A DNA stretch of 42,384 nucleotides from Anaerobiospirillum succiniciproducens DSM 6400. GTDB lineage: Bacteria > Pseudomonadota > Gammaproteobacteria > Enterobacterales > Succinivibrionaceae. Where the stretch lies: contig NZ_AXWV01000036.1 of NCBI RefSeq assembly GCF_000482845.1, positions 1 to 42,384 of the forward strand, written 5' to 3'. Numbering within the stretch: the first letter of the stretch is position 1; each line of letters opens with the position of its first letter. Positions 26,805 through 37,450 of the stretch are shown one piece after another. Below the pieces are notes generated by a model. The model ran no database searches and was not told where the DNA came from. It saw only the letters and a list, made by a program, of their open reading frames with translations. The position numbers and the translations under genes are program-made.

Positions 26805-28082
26805 ATGAGAGAAAACAATTCAACCATGGGTTGGAATCCTCCTGGTCAAGGTCCTGAGGGCAATAAAGAAGATCGCGCTCCTCAAAGCAGTGATCGTGAG
26901 CCTAATAACGGGTCTAACAATAACAACGACGATCCTTGGAATCGTCGTCGTAACAATGGAAGCTCTGACAACTTATCAGACGCATTAAAGTCATTTGAGA
27001 AATTGTTTGGCGGAAAGAAGCGCGGCTCTTCAAAGGGCGGTGGCTTTAATGCAAAAGGTTCGTCCAAAGCAATGATCTATGCCGTGCTGATTGCCATGGT
27101 AGGCTTCTTCATCTTCTCAGGCTTCTACACCGTACGTGAAGCTGAGCGAGGTGTAGTACTGCGCTTTGGTAAGTTTTACGAGGTAGTAGAACCAGGTCTG
27201 CAATGGCGTATTCCTGGCATCGACCAAGTAACTACTGTCGATATCGAACAGGTGCGTTCCATTCAGTCCTCAGGTGCAATGCTTACCGAGGATGAGAACG
27301 TTGTTATTGTAGAGATGGATGTTCAGTATCGTATTTCTGACCCATTCCAGTACTTATACTCAGTAACAGCTCCAGATAATTCTCTTACCGAAGCTACTGA
27401 CTCAGCATTACGTTATGTAGTAGGTCACACCCTGATGGATGACATTCTTACCTCTGGTCGTGAGCGTGTTCGTCAGGATACTCGTGATCTTTTGATCTCA
27501 GTAATTGAGCCTTACAATATGGGTCTTTCCATCGTGGACGTAAACTTCCTGCCAGCTCGTGCTCCGGATGAGGTTAAAGAAGCCTTTGACGATGCTATTG
27601 CTGCACAAGAAGACGAACAGCGTTTCAAGCGTGAAGCTGAGGCTTATGCTAACGAAGTTCTGCCACGTGCTGAAGGTCAGGTACAACGTATTCGTCAGCA
27701 GGCTGAAGCATACCGTTCACGTGTTGTTTTAGATGCACAAGGTGAGGTTGCTCGTTTCGAGGCTGTGCTGCCTGAGTACAATGCTGCTCCAGAGATTACT
27801 CGTACCCGTATTTACCTTGAGACTATGCAAGAAGTCTTAGGCAAGTCATCCAAGATCATCTTAGATACTCCTGAGGGTTCAAGCCCAGTTCTCTATCTGC
27901 CAATGCCTGAGGGTAAGAAGGGTTCTACTCCTGCTCCTGCTAATGTTCAAGAGGCTCTGCCTTTATCATCTAGCACCAGCTCAACTCCTTACTACAACTC
28001 GAGCACTAAGAGCACCAGCACTACCACTCGTAGAAGCGGTGACCGTCCAGTTGGCTACAGCTATTCTCAGGGAGGCAGATAA
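26805..28082 (+). CDS. hflK: FtsH protease modulator HflK
   Basis: HflK is an SPFH-family inner-membrane protein that forms the large HflKC cage around FtsH. The 425-residue protein starts with a Gly/Asn/Arg-rich cytoplasmic segment. A single membrane anchor (about 89-109) is followed by the SPFH domain (REAERGVVLRFGKF...VEPGL...) and by the EVKEAFDDAIAAQEDEQRF coiled region. The Ser/Thr-rich C-terminal tail is probably disordered. An alternative start at the eighth codon (MGWNPPG) resembles the E. coli start MAWNQPG. The upstream ATG is kept because AGGTG lies 4-5 nt before it. hflC begins 2 nt after the stop, so the two are co-translated. Confidence 0.96.
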   Translation: MRENNSTMGWNPPGQGPEGNKEDRAPQSSDREPNNGSNNNNDDPWNRRRNNGSSDNLSDALKSFEKLFGGKKRGSSKGGGFNAKGSSKAMIYAVLIAMVGFFIFSGFYTVREAERGVVLRFGKFYEVVEPGLQWRIPGIDQVTTVDIEQVRSIQSSGAMLTEDENVVIVEMDVQYRISDPFQYLYSVTAPDNSLTEATDSALRYVVGHTLMDDILTSGRERVRQDTRDLLISVIEPYNMGLSIVDVNFLPARAPDEVKEAFDDAIAAQEDEQRFKREAEAYANEVLPRAEGQVQRIRQQAEAYRSRVVLDAQGEVARFEAVLPEYNAAPEITRTRIYLETMQEVLGKSSKIILDTPEGSSPVLYLPMPEGKKGSTPAPANVQEALPLSSSTSSTPYYNSSTKSTSTTTRRSGDRPVGYSYSQGGR

Positions 28083-28084
28083 TA

Positions 28085-29182
28085 ATGCGTAGTTCATCAT
28101 TAAATCTGCTTTTAGCAATCTTGCTGGTCGTAGTCTTCACTGTTTTCAACTCTGTGTTCGTGATCAGTGAGGGTAATGTAGGTATCGTTACTCGATTTGG
28201 TAAGGTGTTACGTAACTCTGATGCTGAGCTTGCAGTGTCTCAGCCAGGCTTACACTTTAAGATTCCTTTCATTGATAAGGTGCGTGTACTTGATGCACGT
28301 ATTCAAACCTTATCAGCTCGTGCAGATCGTTTCGTTACTGCTGAGAAGAAGGACCTTATTATTGACTCATACGTAAAGTGGCGTATCTCTGATCCTTCAA
28401 CTTTCTACCTGACTACTGCAGGCGGTAACATTATGCAAGCTGAAGAGCTGCTCCGTCGCCGTATTAACAACTCACTGCGTTCTCAGATTGGTCGTCTCAC
28501 CATTCACGAGATCGTGTCAGGTCAGGAAAAGGCTGGCTCATACGGTGATTTTGAGAACTCTTTTGATAGCGTCAATGCTAAAGACGTTCAGGCTAACACT
28601 CAAAGCACTACTGTTGGTCAGACCGACGGTGATGACACCTTAAAGGTAAGCTCTGATAAGGTTGAAGAGGCACAAGCTCAGATCGATAACCTCATCTCTA
28701 GCTCTAAGCGTGATCAAGTTATGCAGAATGCTCTGCGTGACTTAGGCAAGAGCTCTGTAGAGTTAGGTATTCAGATCGTCGACGTACGTATCAAGCAGAT
28801 TAACCTGCCACCTGAGGTGTCTAACTCCATTTATCAGCGTATGCGTGCAGAGCGTGATGCTGTAGCCAAACTCCACCGTTCACAAGGCCGTCGTGAGGCT
28901 GAGGCAATTAAGGCTCAGGCTGATCGTGAGGTTACTGTGAAGATCGCAACTGCAGAGCGTGAGGCACGTCGTCTCATGGGTGCGGGCGATGCTGAGGCTA
29001 CTCGCATTTATGCTGATGCATACAGTCAGAATGCTGAGCTGTTCGACTTCCTGCGTAGTATGAACGCCTATAAGGCAGCCATGTCTCAAGGCAATGATGT
29101 CATGGTGCTCAAGCCTGATAGCGAGTTCTTCCGTTACTTCCAGGATCCAAAGGGCAAGAACAGTCCATTCTTTGGCAAGTAA
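28085..29182 (+). CDS. hflC: FtsH protease modulator HflC
   Basis: HflC is the partner of HflK in the periplasm-facing SPFH cage that regulates FtsH. The 365-residue protein has an N-terminal membrane anchor (about 5-27). The SPFH domain follows with GIVTRFGKVLR, PGLHFKIPFIDKV, LDARIQTL and RFVTAEKKDLIIDSYVKWRISD. The conserved VDVRIKQINLP and YQRMRAERDAVA are further on. It is about 30 residues longer than E. coli HflC (334), with the extra length in the variable region near residues 155-210. Start ATG is preceded by GGAGG (28072-28076). A terminator follows, ending the hflKC unit. Confidence 0.97.
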   Translation: MRSSSLNLLLAILLVVVFTVFNSVFVISEGNVGIVTRFGKVLRNSDAELAVSQPGLHFKIPFIDKVRVLDARIQTLSARADRFVTAEKKDLIIDSYVKWRISDPSTFYLTTAGGNIMQAEELLRRRINNSLRSQIGRLTIHEIVSGQEKAGSYGDFENSFDSVNAKDVQANTQSTTVGQTDGDDTLKVSSDKVEEAQAQIDNLISSSKRDQVMQNALRDLGKSSVELGIQIVDVRIKQINLPPEVSNSIYQRMRAERDAVAKLHRSQGRREAEAIKAQADREVTVKIATAEREARRLMGAGDAEATRIYADAYSQNAELFDFLRSMNAYKAAMSQGNDVMVLKPDSEFFRYFQDPKGKNSPFFGK

Positions 29183-29224
29183 TCGCTAAATTATTCATCA
29201 TCTAGGGCAAGTACCCTTGCTTTA

Positions 29225-29267
29225 AAAAACGGCATACCCGATAGTCTCGAGTATGCCGTTTTTGTTT
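29225..29267 (+). terminator. Terminator after hflC
   Basis: Arms 29225-29237 and 29251-29263 form a perfect 13-bp stem, including A/T flanks, running into TTTTTGTTTT. Confidence 0.92.
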
Positions 29268-29354
29268 TATGGCACTAACGAGACTCGATGTCCTCAGTCC
29301 ATCCCAAAAATTAGCTTTTGCTCGCCCAAAGTTTGGCTGTAGCTAAGATATAAC

Positions 29355-29416
29355 AGTGCCCATAGCCTAGCTATAGATAAGCAGTAAAAGTGCCGATTGC
29401 CTAGCTATAGATTAGC
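29355..29416 (+). repeat. 34-bp tandem repeat, ~1.8 copies
   Basis: AGTGCC(C/G)AT(A/T)GCCTAGCTATAGAT begins at 29355 and 29389. A related GCTGTAGCTAAGATA just upstream may be an older third copy. Non-coding. Confidence 0.7.
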
Positions 29417-29523
29417 TTTGTGGGGGGCTTAACGTGGGGTGGAACTAAGATGTGAATGCGCTTAGTATGAGTTTGCACACACCTTGGGCATAAGGTCACT
29501 TTAGGATCTTATCGGGAAATATC

Positions 29524-29552
29524 CTGACAAAGTCCGTAAAATACGCTAAAAT
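29524..29552 (+). promoter_or_regulatory. Sigma70 promoter for purA
   Basis: CTGACA (29524-29529, 5/6) and TAAAAT (29547-29552, 5/6) are separated by exactly 17 bp. The predicted start lies about 130 nt before purA. A second weaker pair (TTGCGT 29561, GATACT 29584, 17 bp) follows. Confidence 0.65.
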
Positions 29553-29689
29553 TAGAGCGTTTGCGTGCTTGAGATTACTGTACGATACTACAGCAAGGCT
29601 TTATCTAGCACGTGTTTTGAGCCTCAAAAGGGCTATAACATCTGATGAGGGTCGGTGCTAACTGCCCTGCAATCAAAGAGAGAATTAAC

Positions 29690-30988
29690 ATGCCTAACAA
29701 TGTAGTAGTGCTTGGTACCCAATGGGGTGACGAAGGTAAGGGCAAGATCGCCGATCTGTTAACCACTACAGCTGATATCGTGGTTAGAAGCCAAGGCGGT
29801 AACAACGCTGGCCATACCTTAGTAGTAGGTGACAAGAAAGTAGTGGTACGTCTTGTTCCATCAGGCATTCTGCACTCATCAAGCTTATGCTTAATTGGTT
29901 CAGGCGTGGTTGTTTCTCCTGAAGCTTTATTCGGTGAGATCGAAGAGTTAAAGGCATCTGGTATTACCGATGCTGAGCAGCGTATTAAGTTATCAGCTGC
30001 CTCTTCCTTACTGCTCCCTGTACACGTTGCTATCGACAAGGCCTCTGAGCTTAAGCGTGGTAAGAACGCTATTGGTACTACTGGTCGTGGTATCGGTCCT
30101 TGCTATGAGGATAAGATTGCTCGTCGTGGTCTGCGTATTGGCGATCTGTATGACATGGAGATTTTTAAAGAGAAGCTTGCAAACCTGCTTGACTACCGTA
30201 ACTTTGCTTTAAAGAACTACTTCGGTGCTGAGGAAGTTTCTTTTGACAGCATTATGGACGGCATCATGAAGGTACGTGATCGTATCCTTGCTATGGTTGC
30301 TGACGTATCTGCAATCCTTGCTGATGCACGTGCTTCAGGCAAGAAGGTACTCTTTGAGGGTGCTCAGGGTACTTTCCTGGATATCGACTACGGTACTTAT
30401 CCATTCGTAACTTCTTCAAATACTGTTGCTGGCGGTTGCTGCACTGGTTCAGGTGCAGGTCCTCGCCACATCGATTACGTTTTAGGTATCTGCAAGGCTT
30501 ACACTACTCGTGTAGGTGGCGGTCCATTCCCAACTGAGCTTGATAATCAGATCGGTGAGGATATCCGTGCCCGTGGTTTTGAGTTTGGTGCTGTTACCGG
30601 TCGTCCACGTCGTGTAGGTTGGTATGATGCTGTTGCAATGCGTCGTGCTGTAGACATCAACTCATTAAGCGGTCTTGCTTTAATGAAGATTGACGTTCTC
30701 GACGGTATGGAAGAGCTGTGCATCTGCACTAAGTACAAGCTCTCTGATGGCACTTTAAGCGATCTGCCACCATTAGCAGCTTATGAGTACGCTAAGGTAA
30801 CTCCAGTTTACGAGACTATGCCAGGTTGGAGCGAGTCTACCGTTGGTGTAACCAAGTTTGAAGAGCTCCCTGAGAACGCTAAGAAGTACATTCGTCGTCT
30901 CGAGGAGTTAGCTGGTGTTCCAGTAGCCATCATTTCAACTGGCCCAGAGCGTGAGCAGACCATTATGCTCATCGACCCAATGGCCTAA
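29690..30988 (+). CDS. purA: Adenylosuccinate synthetase
   Basis: PurA condenses IMP and aspartate with GTP to form adenylosuccinate, the first committed step to AMP. The 432-residue length equals the E. coli enzyme. The P-loop GDEGKGK is at 13-19, followed by [52 protein letters not shown] and the C-terminal TGP motif. The start ATG at 29690 gives [16 protein letters not shown], matching E. coli [16 protein letters not shown], and has AGAGAG upstream; an earlier in-frame ATG at 29645 was rejected. It sits downstream of hflKC as in many gammaproteobacteria but has its own promoter and terminator. Confidence 0.98.
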   Translation: MPNNVVVLGTQWGDEGKGKIADLLTTTADIVVRSQGGNNAGHTLVVGDKKVVVRLVPSGILHSSSLCLIGSGVVVSPEALFGEIEELKASGITDAEQRIKLSAASSLLLPVHVAIDKASELKRGKNAIGTTGRGIGPCYEDKIARRGLRIGDLYDMEIFKEKLANLLDYRNFALKNYFGAEEVSFDSIMDGIMKVRDRILAMVADVSAILADARASGKKVLFEGAQGTFLDIDYGTYPFVTSSNTVAGGCCTGSGAGPRHIDYVLGICKAYTTRVGGGPFPTELDNQIGEDIRARGFEFGAVTGRPRRVGWYDAVAMRRAVDINSLSGLALMKIDVLDGMEELCICTKYKLSDGTLSDLPPLAAYEYAKVTPVYETMPGWSESTVGVTKFEELPENAKKYIRRLEELAGVPVAIISTGPEREQTIMLIDPMA

Positions 30989-31021
30989 AAGATATTAGGC
31001 ACGCTAAGATGCCTATGTCAT

Positions 31022-31062
31022 AAAAAAAGCGCTAGAGACTTAAGTTTCTAGCGCTTTTTTTT
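31022..31062 (+). terminator. Terminator after purA
   Basis: A long stem (31022-31040 with 31043-31062, one GU) contains seven A on the left and eight T on the right. It could act on both strands. Confidence 0.93.
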
Positions 31063-31093
31063 GAGCTTTAGCTAGTAGCAAGGCGTTAAAAGC

Positions 31094-31124
31094 AAAAAAA
31101 AACCAGCATGACGCTGGTTTTTTT
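31094..31124. terminator. Bidirectional terminator between purA and ispB
   Basis: Arms 31101-31107 and 31113-31119 are GC-containing, flanked by a nine-A and a seven-T run. On the minus strand it would end ispB. A third perfect 8-bp hairpin (31129-31136 with 31144-31151) lies closer to ispB. Confidence 0.88.
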
Positions 31125-31176
31125 ATAAGGCATAGGTACTTTGCCTATGCCTTGGGTATGAATTAGTTGCAAGCTT

Positions 31177-32163
31177 TTAGCTATTGCGGGCTACAGCTTT
31201 CTTACATACAGCAATCAGACCTTGCTTGTATGGGCTATCTTCAAGCACGTCGAGGCAAGCGATAGCCTTATCACAGGCCTCTTGAGACTGACGCTCACAC
31301 TCTTGCATGGCATTAGTACGTGCAATGGCAGCCTTAACTGCTTCTAAGTTAGCTTCTTTAATATCTTCAAGCAACTGCTCACGCTCTTGCTCATTGCTAC
31401 GGTTGAGCGCAATCAGTACTGGCAGAGTAATACGACCATCAGCTAAATCAGTGCCTGGATCCTTACCTAAGGCCTCAGCATCAGCGCTATAGTCGAGCAT
31501 GTCGTCCTTGATCTGGAAGGCGATGCCAAGCTGACGACCATACTCACGTAAAGGAGCTTCAAGTGCACTATCTTCTTTAATGATGATGGCAGGGGCAGAT
31601 GCAGAGAGCTCGAAGAGCACACCAGTCTTAGCGTAGATGGTGCGATAGTAGGTCTCATAAGAGATGTTTGAGTTACCCTCATTTTCAAGCTGATAGAGCT
31701 CACCCACTACAAGCTCGCTTAAGGTGCGGTTTAAGGCTTTAATCACACCAAACTCTTCAGGGTAGGCAATCAGATCAAAGCAGCGAGTAAAGAGGTAGTC
31801 ACCGGCTAAAACTGCAGCATGGTTACCTGAGGTGTCATTTAAGGTTGGCTGACCACGGCGCATGGATGCCTTATCAATAACATCATCATGCACTAAGGTT
31901 GCTGTATGCAGCATCTCAAAAGCAGCTGCGATGTGGCAGATCTTCTCATAGTGCAGCTCCTCATTGTAATGAGGGAGAGCTAATGCACTCATAACAGCCA
32001 GGCGCGGACGTATGCGCTTGCCGCCAGCATTGATCACGTGCATACACATGGCATTCACGGCTGTTTCAAGCTGGTGCTGGGTGTAAGTTGCGCTCAAAAG
32101 CTCCTCAACCCTTTCAAGACTCTTGTTGATCAAAGTTTCGCTGGCAATAGTATCCGCCACCAT
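31177..32163 (-). CDS. ispB: Octaprenyl diphosphate synthase
   Basis: IspB is a trans-prenyltransferase that makes the long isoprenoid chain of respiratory quinones. The 328-residue protein has GGKRIRP at 47-53, the first aspartate-rich motif DDVID at 93-97 with downstream RRGQPT, and the second DDMLD at 220-224 preceded by FQIK. The product chain length cannot be read safely from sequence; the octaprenyl call follows the gammaproteobacterial location. The ATG at 32163 has AAGGA about 7 nt upstream; nine codons upstream another ATG lacks this support. It is divergent from rplU-rpmA-obgE, the classical gammaproteobacterial arrangement. Confidence 0.95.
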   Translation of the reverse strand: MVADTIASETLINKSLERVEELLSATYTQHQLETAVNAMCMHVINAGGKRIRPRLAVMSALALPHYNEELHYEKICHIAAAFEMLHTATLVHDDVIDKASMRRGQPTLNDTSGNHAAVLAGDYLFTRCFDLIAYPEEFGVIKALNRTLSELVVGELYQLENEGNSNISYETYYRTIYAKTGVLFELSASAPAIIIKEDSALEAPLREYGRQLGIAFQIKDDMLDYSADAEALGKDPGTDLADGRITLPVLIALNRSNEQEREQLLEDIKEANLEAVKAAIARTNAMQECERQSQEACDKAIACLDVLEDSPYKQGLIAVCKKAVARNS

Positions 32164-33175
32164 AAAAAGTCCTTGGTTTAGCAATGGCATCTAATGCAAG
32201 ATGAGATCTTAGCTACTCAAACACAGTAGATAAGATCTTAAAGTTGCTGCCTTAGTGGCGATCTTGCGTTAGGCATCTTCAATATAAGTTGAAAATGCTC
32301 TGTGCCATATCCGATAGAACACCTGCAATAGCTTATGTACATAAGAGTTTATTGAGTGCTTTTATCAAGCTAGCTCATGTGTACATGCTTAAGAGCGCAT
32401 GTGCTCGTGTGAAAATGTAAGCGCGTATTCATAAGTGTCAAGAGAAAGCTTGCACACTTAATCGCAGTCATTAGCTGCGAGATCATGGCCATGTATAGCC
32501 ACCATACCTAACCTTACTCAAGGTAAGGTAAGTAACCTCAGATCAAAATTGAGCTGTGCAACCATACCACATGATTTGCCTAGTTTAAAAAAAAGACAAA
32601 ACATTAGATTGTAGATACTTATGAGCCTGACAATTATTGAGGCTCCGATATTTTAGCATCAAAGTATAGATCTAATAGATGTTCACATTTCTAATGCGAG
32701 GGCTTCGTCATGCTATTTTTTTAATACTAGGTGCATTAACTCTTAAAAGGAGACTCCTCAATCGGCGCTCAGATATGGCCTAGGGCGTGATTTGTTGAAA
32801 GTAAGCGCTCTTAAGATCGTTTAAGAGAGTGGTATTTCTTGAGCCTTTTAGGTGCAACTTTTTAGCATTCTTTAGCCAAAGTTTGTGACGATACTCATGC
32901 TTAGAAGTGATTCATAAGTAACATCATTTGGTTTTAAAGACATCAGATGGCTTAAAGCTATGATCTTTTTGTTAGAGACAAAGTCCTGATGGGCATTATG
33001 TGATTTTTAGTATGAGCTCTGGCAAATATAAGGTGCTTATCCTATGTAGAGATCACCTAGTAAGCCTATGCGACATAGGATCATAGGCGCAATGTGTAAG
33101 TAAGATCGCGCTTACGGTCTGAGAGTTTTAAGACATTGAGCTTGGCAGAAATTTTATAGATTGTGAAAGATCATT
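32164..33175. other. 1-kb gene-free spacer between ispB and the rplU promoter
   Basis: No supported ORF on either strand. Two notable inverted repeats: 32511-32517 with 32523-32529 (7 bp, 5-nt loop) and 32623-32628 with 32640-32645 (6 bp). An A-run (32586-32594) is present. Promoters for ispB are expected near 32200-32350 but none was fixed. Confidence 0.45.
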
Positions 33176-33205
33176 GGTACAACAAGCGCAAAGCTATGCT
33201 ATAAT
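33176..33205 (+). promoter_or_regulatory. Extended -10 promoter for the rplU leader
   Basis: TG-C-TATAAT (33197-33205) is a full extended -10. GGTACA at 33176-33181 is a weak -35 at 18 bp. Transcription would start near 33212, giving a leader of about 500 nt before rplU. Confidence 0.7.
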
Positions 33206-33211
33206 TTTGCG

Positions 33212-33712
33212 GTTTTGAAAGTTCACTTGATTGACTTTCAAAGCCTTGAGTGTGTAAAATATGCGCTCACAAATATCAGAGCACACTGATGCTAAGCTTA
33301 CTCTTAGCGCTTAAAGTGCAATGTAGGGTTAGAACAGCCCTAGGTAAACGTAAGTTTTACGTATACCTTAGTCCACGAAGAAGCAGTTTTAAGCTGCAGC
33401 AAACGTGGCAATACCTCAATGAAAATTTTGGTATGTTCGATTGATCCGGCAAGTGTTAACTCCCTGCGAGTCAAGCTTTCGGTCTGAAAGGCTAGATGGC
33501 TTAGAGTAACGTACTGTTTATGACGTTACAGCATGATTTATCTGCACTAAGTTTCATCGAAAGCCAGCGTCAAGCCTCTTTTACAGGTTTATCCTGAGAG
33601 TGTTTCGCTTGGGTTGCCATCCGTTGGCTTTACGTACGGATGATCTTGCACGGACATTGATGAATAGTTTTGAGCGGGAGCACAAACTCCTGCGTTCAAA
33701 CGGAGTTTGAGC
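33212..33712 (+). ncRNA. Candidate structured leader RNA of rplU-rpmA
   Basis: About 500 nt lie between the promoter and the L21 start. They contain a series of hairpins: 33214-33222/33234-33242 (9 bp); 33340-33353/33357-33371 (about 13 bp with one mismatch and one bulge, 3-nt loop); 33373-33377/33404-33408 enclosing 33383-33386/33394-33397; 33474-33480/33486-33493; 33506-33512/33523-33529 (7 bp); 33571-33578 and 33584-33587 nested with 33593-33600 and 33607-33611; and 33618-33624/33636-33642 (7 bp). The last hairpins overlap the ribosome site. No rRNA, tRNA, tmRNA, RNase P or 6S signature was recognised. It may be a cis-regulatory leader, perhaps controlled by L21. Folding was judged by eye. 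Confidence 0.5.
33674..33709 (+). promoter_or_regulatory. Mutually exclusive hairpins at the rplU ribosome binding site
   Basis: Hairpin A pairs 33674-33680 with 33687-33693 (7 bp, one GU, 6-nt loop) and leaves the GGAG at 33702-33705 free. Hairpin B pairs 33683-33690 with 33702-33709 (perfect 8 bp, 11-nt loop) and buries that GGAG. The strands overlap, so only one can form. This is the layout of a translational on/off switch. Confidence 0.55.
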
Positions 33713-34024
33713 ATGTACGCAGTTATTTTTTGCGGTGGCAAGCAGCACAAAGTTGTTGAGGGTGAAAAGCTCCGCGTTGAGCTCCTCAATAAAGAGCAGG
33801 GCTCTACTGTAGAGTTAGACAAGGTTCTTTTAATCTCTGACGGCACCAACGTAAAGGTTGGTACTCCTTACATTGACGGTGCTAAGGTTACCGCCACTGT
33901 ATTAGGCGAGGTTGCTGGCGAGAAGGTTAAGATTGTTAAGTTCCGTCGTCGTAAGCATCACCAGAAGGTCACCGGCCACCGTCAGTGGTTCACCGAAATT
34001 CAGATTACCGGTATTGCCGGTTAG
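33713..34024 (+). CDS. rplU: 50S ribosomal protein L21
   Basis: L21 is a 23S rRNA-binding protein of the large subunit. The 103-residue length equals E. coli. [14 protein letters not shown] at the N-terminus, [15 protein letters not shown] and [14 protein letters not shown] match the family. The ATG at 33713 has GGAG 7 nt upstream; a TTG two codons earlier is rejected because it falls inside that spacing. The GGAG can be sequestered by a leader hairpin. rpmA starts 12 nt after its stop, so both are one operon. Confidence 0.98.
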   Translation: MYAVIFCGGKQHKVVEGEKLRVELLNKEQGSTVELDKVLLISDGTNVKVGTPYIDGAKVTATVLGEVAGEKVKIVKFRRRKHHQKVTGHRQWFTEIQITGIAG

Positions 34025-34036
34025 GAGATAGGATCA

Positions 34037-34303
34037 ATGGCACACAAGAAAGCCGGCGGTTCCGTTCGCAACGGTCGCGATTCCCAGGCCCAACGCTTAG
34101 GCGTTAAGCGTTATGCTGGTGAGTTAGTAAGCGCAGGTTCAATCATTGTTCGTCAGCGCGGCACTCACTTCCACCCAGGTGCAAACGTAGGTATCGGCAA
34201 GGACGACACCTTATTTGCTAAGAAGACTGGTAAGGTTTCATTCGTAACTCGTGGTCCTAAGGGCCGTAAGTTCGTTCAGATCATCGCTGAAGACGCTGCT
34301 TAG
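34037..34303 (+). CDS. rpmA: 50S ribosomal protein L27
   Basis: L27 lies near the peptidyl transferase centre. The 88-residue protein begins [16 protein letters not shown] with no N-terminal extension, so it does not need the cleavage known from Firmicutes. [20 protein letters not shown] and [16 protein letters not shown] follow the family closely. A strong ribosome site (AGGAGATAGGA) precedes the ATG. It is the second gene of rplU-rpmA and is followed by a terminator that separates it from obgE. Confidence 0.98.
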   Translation: MAHKKAGGSVRNGRDSQAQRLGVKRYAGELVSAGSIIVRQRGTHFHPGANVGIGKDDTLFAKKTGKVSFVTRGPKGRKFVQIIAEDAA

Positions 34304-34356
34304 TTTTTAGCTTTGACTGCTAGCAAGTGCAATGGCAGTTTGCTAGAGTGAAACTG

Positions 34357-34399
34357 AAAAAGGCCTGCCTCACCTAAGCGTGGTGATGCAGGCCTTTTT
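34357..34399 (+). terminator. Terminator after rpmA
   Basis: Arms 34357-34368 and 34388-34399 form a 12-bp stem capped by an inner 4-bp stem (34371-34374 with 34382-34385). The left arm is preceded by A and the right ends in five T. Confidence 0.9.
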
Positions 34400-36229
<1,830 letters not shown>

Positions 36230-36288
36230 TTAACTATAAGTTGGGCATGAGACTGTTGATTAATTAAGCCTCATAGCCCCTTTTGCAA

Positions 36289-36322
36289 AAGCCTTAGTTT
36301 TACACTAAGGCTTAATTTTTTT
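36289..36322 (+). terminator. Terminator after obgE
   Basis: Arms 36289-36298 and 36304-36313 form a perfect 10-bp stem with a 5-nt loop, followed by seven T (36316-36322). Confidence 0.92.
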
Positions 36323-36486
36323 ATAAGCAGTCCCTTTGCAATAATCACAACAAAAAGCCTGTAACTTATGGGCTTACTCATGCCAATTATGGAGTGTAGT
36401 GGTACTGCGCTAAAGACTCTGTAGACACGTAAGCGAAAAGCTTATGTAGGCCTTATAGAGCAAAGATATTAAAACACGGAGTTGTT

Positions 36487-37260
36487 ATGTCCGAATCAAC
36501 CGGTAATGCTGAGATTGCACCTGAGGTAGCTACTACTCCAGTTCCTGCTAATCGTTATATCCCGGCTGAAAAATGCGTGCTATCAATGGTGGTTGCTACT
36601 GGCCTTGATCGCGCTATTGGTGAGAGAGGTACTATGCCATGGTACTTACCTGCAGACCTCAAGCACTTTAAAGCACAGACCTATGATAGCTGTGTCATCA
36701 TGGGCCGCCGTACCTTTGAATCCATTGGTAAGCCACTGCCAAACCGTCGCAATATCGTGATTACCTCATCAAAAGCTTTAGCTGAACGTAAGGATATTGA
36801 GACTGTAGGCAGCATCAAAGAAGCTATTGCTTTAGCATCAGATGTGGCAGCCGCAAAAGAGGCCTTAAAGCGCGATGGGGTGAGCGATGCTAACGTTATC
36901 GTTTACGACAAGATCGTGTTTATTGGCGGAGCTGAAGTCTTTGATGAGGCTTTAGAGCAAATCGATATTTTAGTGCTCACTGAGATTCGTGCATCTTTCC
37001 CACATGCTGACACATTCTTCCCAGACTTTAAGATGCTAGGCATCTTCCGTTTAGCCTCATCCGAGCCAAAGATTGCTGGCAGCCGCGCCTACTTTTTGTG
37101 TAAGGCCGAACAGCCTTCAGGCTTTGCTCAGGAGATTCCTGAGCTTGATTCTGATGCTGTAGTAGTCGATGAGAATGGCGCTTTAATCCCAGAGGGTGAA
37201 GAGCATTTAGGTCTGTCTTATCGCTTCTTAACTTACGAGAACATCAATCGTATGGGCTAA
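36487..37260 (+). CDS. folA: Dihydrofolate reductase, enlarged
   Basis: FolA reduces dihydrofolate with NADPH. The 257-residue protein is about 100 residues longer than E. coli (159). A ~28-residue leader (Ala/Pro/Glu-rich) precedes the first strand LSMVVATGLDRAIG. The active-site acid is Asp57 in PWYLPADLKHFK. VIMGRRTFESIG binds NADPH, and the GGAEVF motif is at 147-152. A 24-residue segment (about 116-140) is inserted before VFIGGAEVF. About 45 residues are inserted between SRAYFLCKA and the final strand LSYRFLTYE. Core motifs are intact. Start ATG is 5 nt after GGAG (36478-36481). A terminator follows, and apaH converges from the other side. Confidence 0.93.
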   Translation: MSESTGNAEIAPEVATTPVPANRYIPAEKCVLSMVVATGLDRAIGERGTMPWYLPADLKHFKAQTYDSCVIMGRRTFESIGKPLPNRRNIVITSSKALAERKDIETVGSIKEAIALASDVAAAKEALKRDGVSDANVIVYDKIVFIGGAEVFDEALEQIDILVLTEIRASFPHADTFFPDFKMLGIFRLASSEPKIAGSRAYFLCKAEQPSGFAQEIPELDSDAVVVDENGALIPEGEEHLGLSYRFLTYENINRMG

Positions 37261-37299
37261 TTGTCCCTCTTGCATTAGCTTACATCACATAAAAATCAG

Positions 37300-37326
37300 G
37301 GCCGCATCTGCGGCCTTAATTTTTTG
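37300..37326 (+). terminator. Terminator after folA
   Basis: Arms 37300-37305 and 37310-37315 (GGCCGC/GCGGCC) with a 4-nt loop, followed by TTAATTTTTT. Confidence 0.85.
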
Positions 37327-37450
37327 CCCAAACCATATACCAAGCCCACGCTTACAGCCATTTAGCTATGGCTTGCAGAGCTCATTAGCTTATCTGTGGC
37401 CCATAAGCGCACAGCTGCCCAAGCAAATAAGCTTGAATTAGACTGCTCTT

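Larger units (their letters stand above)
29268..29689 (+). other. Gene-free spacer hflC-purA
   Basis: Contains the 34-bp repeat and the purA promoter. An in-frame ATG at 29645 could extend purA by 15 codons, but the residues do not resemble the family. Confidence 0.55.

Noticed and set aside
33250..33444. 64-codon open frame in the rplU leader
   Set aside because: GTG start without a ribosome site, composition unlike neighbouring proteins, and it crosses several predicted RNA stems.
33212..33712. tmRNA, RNase P RNA or 6S RNA
   Set aside because: None of the conserved sequence blocks of those RNAs is present.
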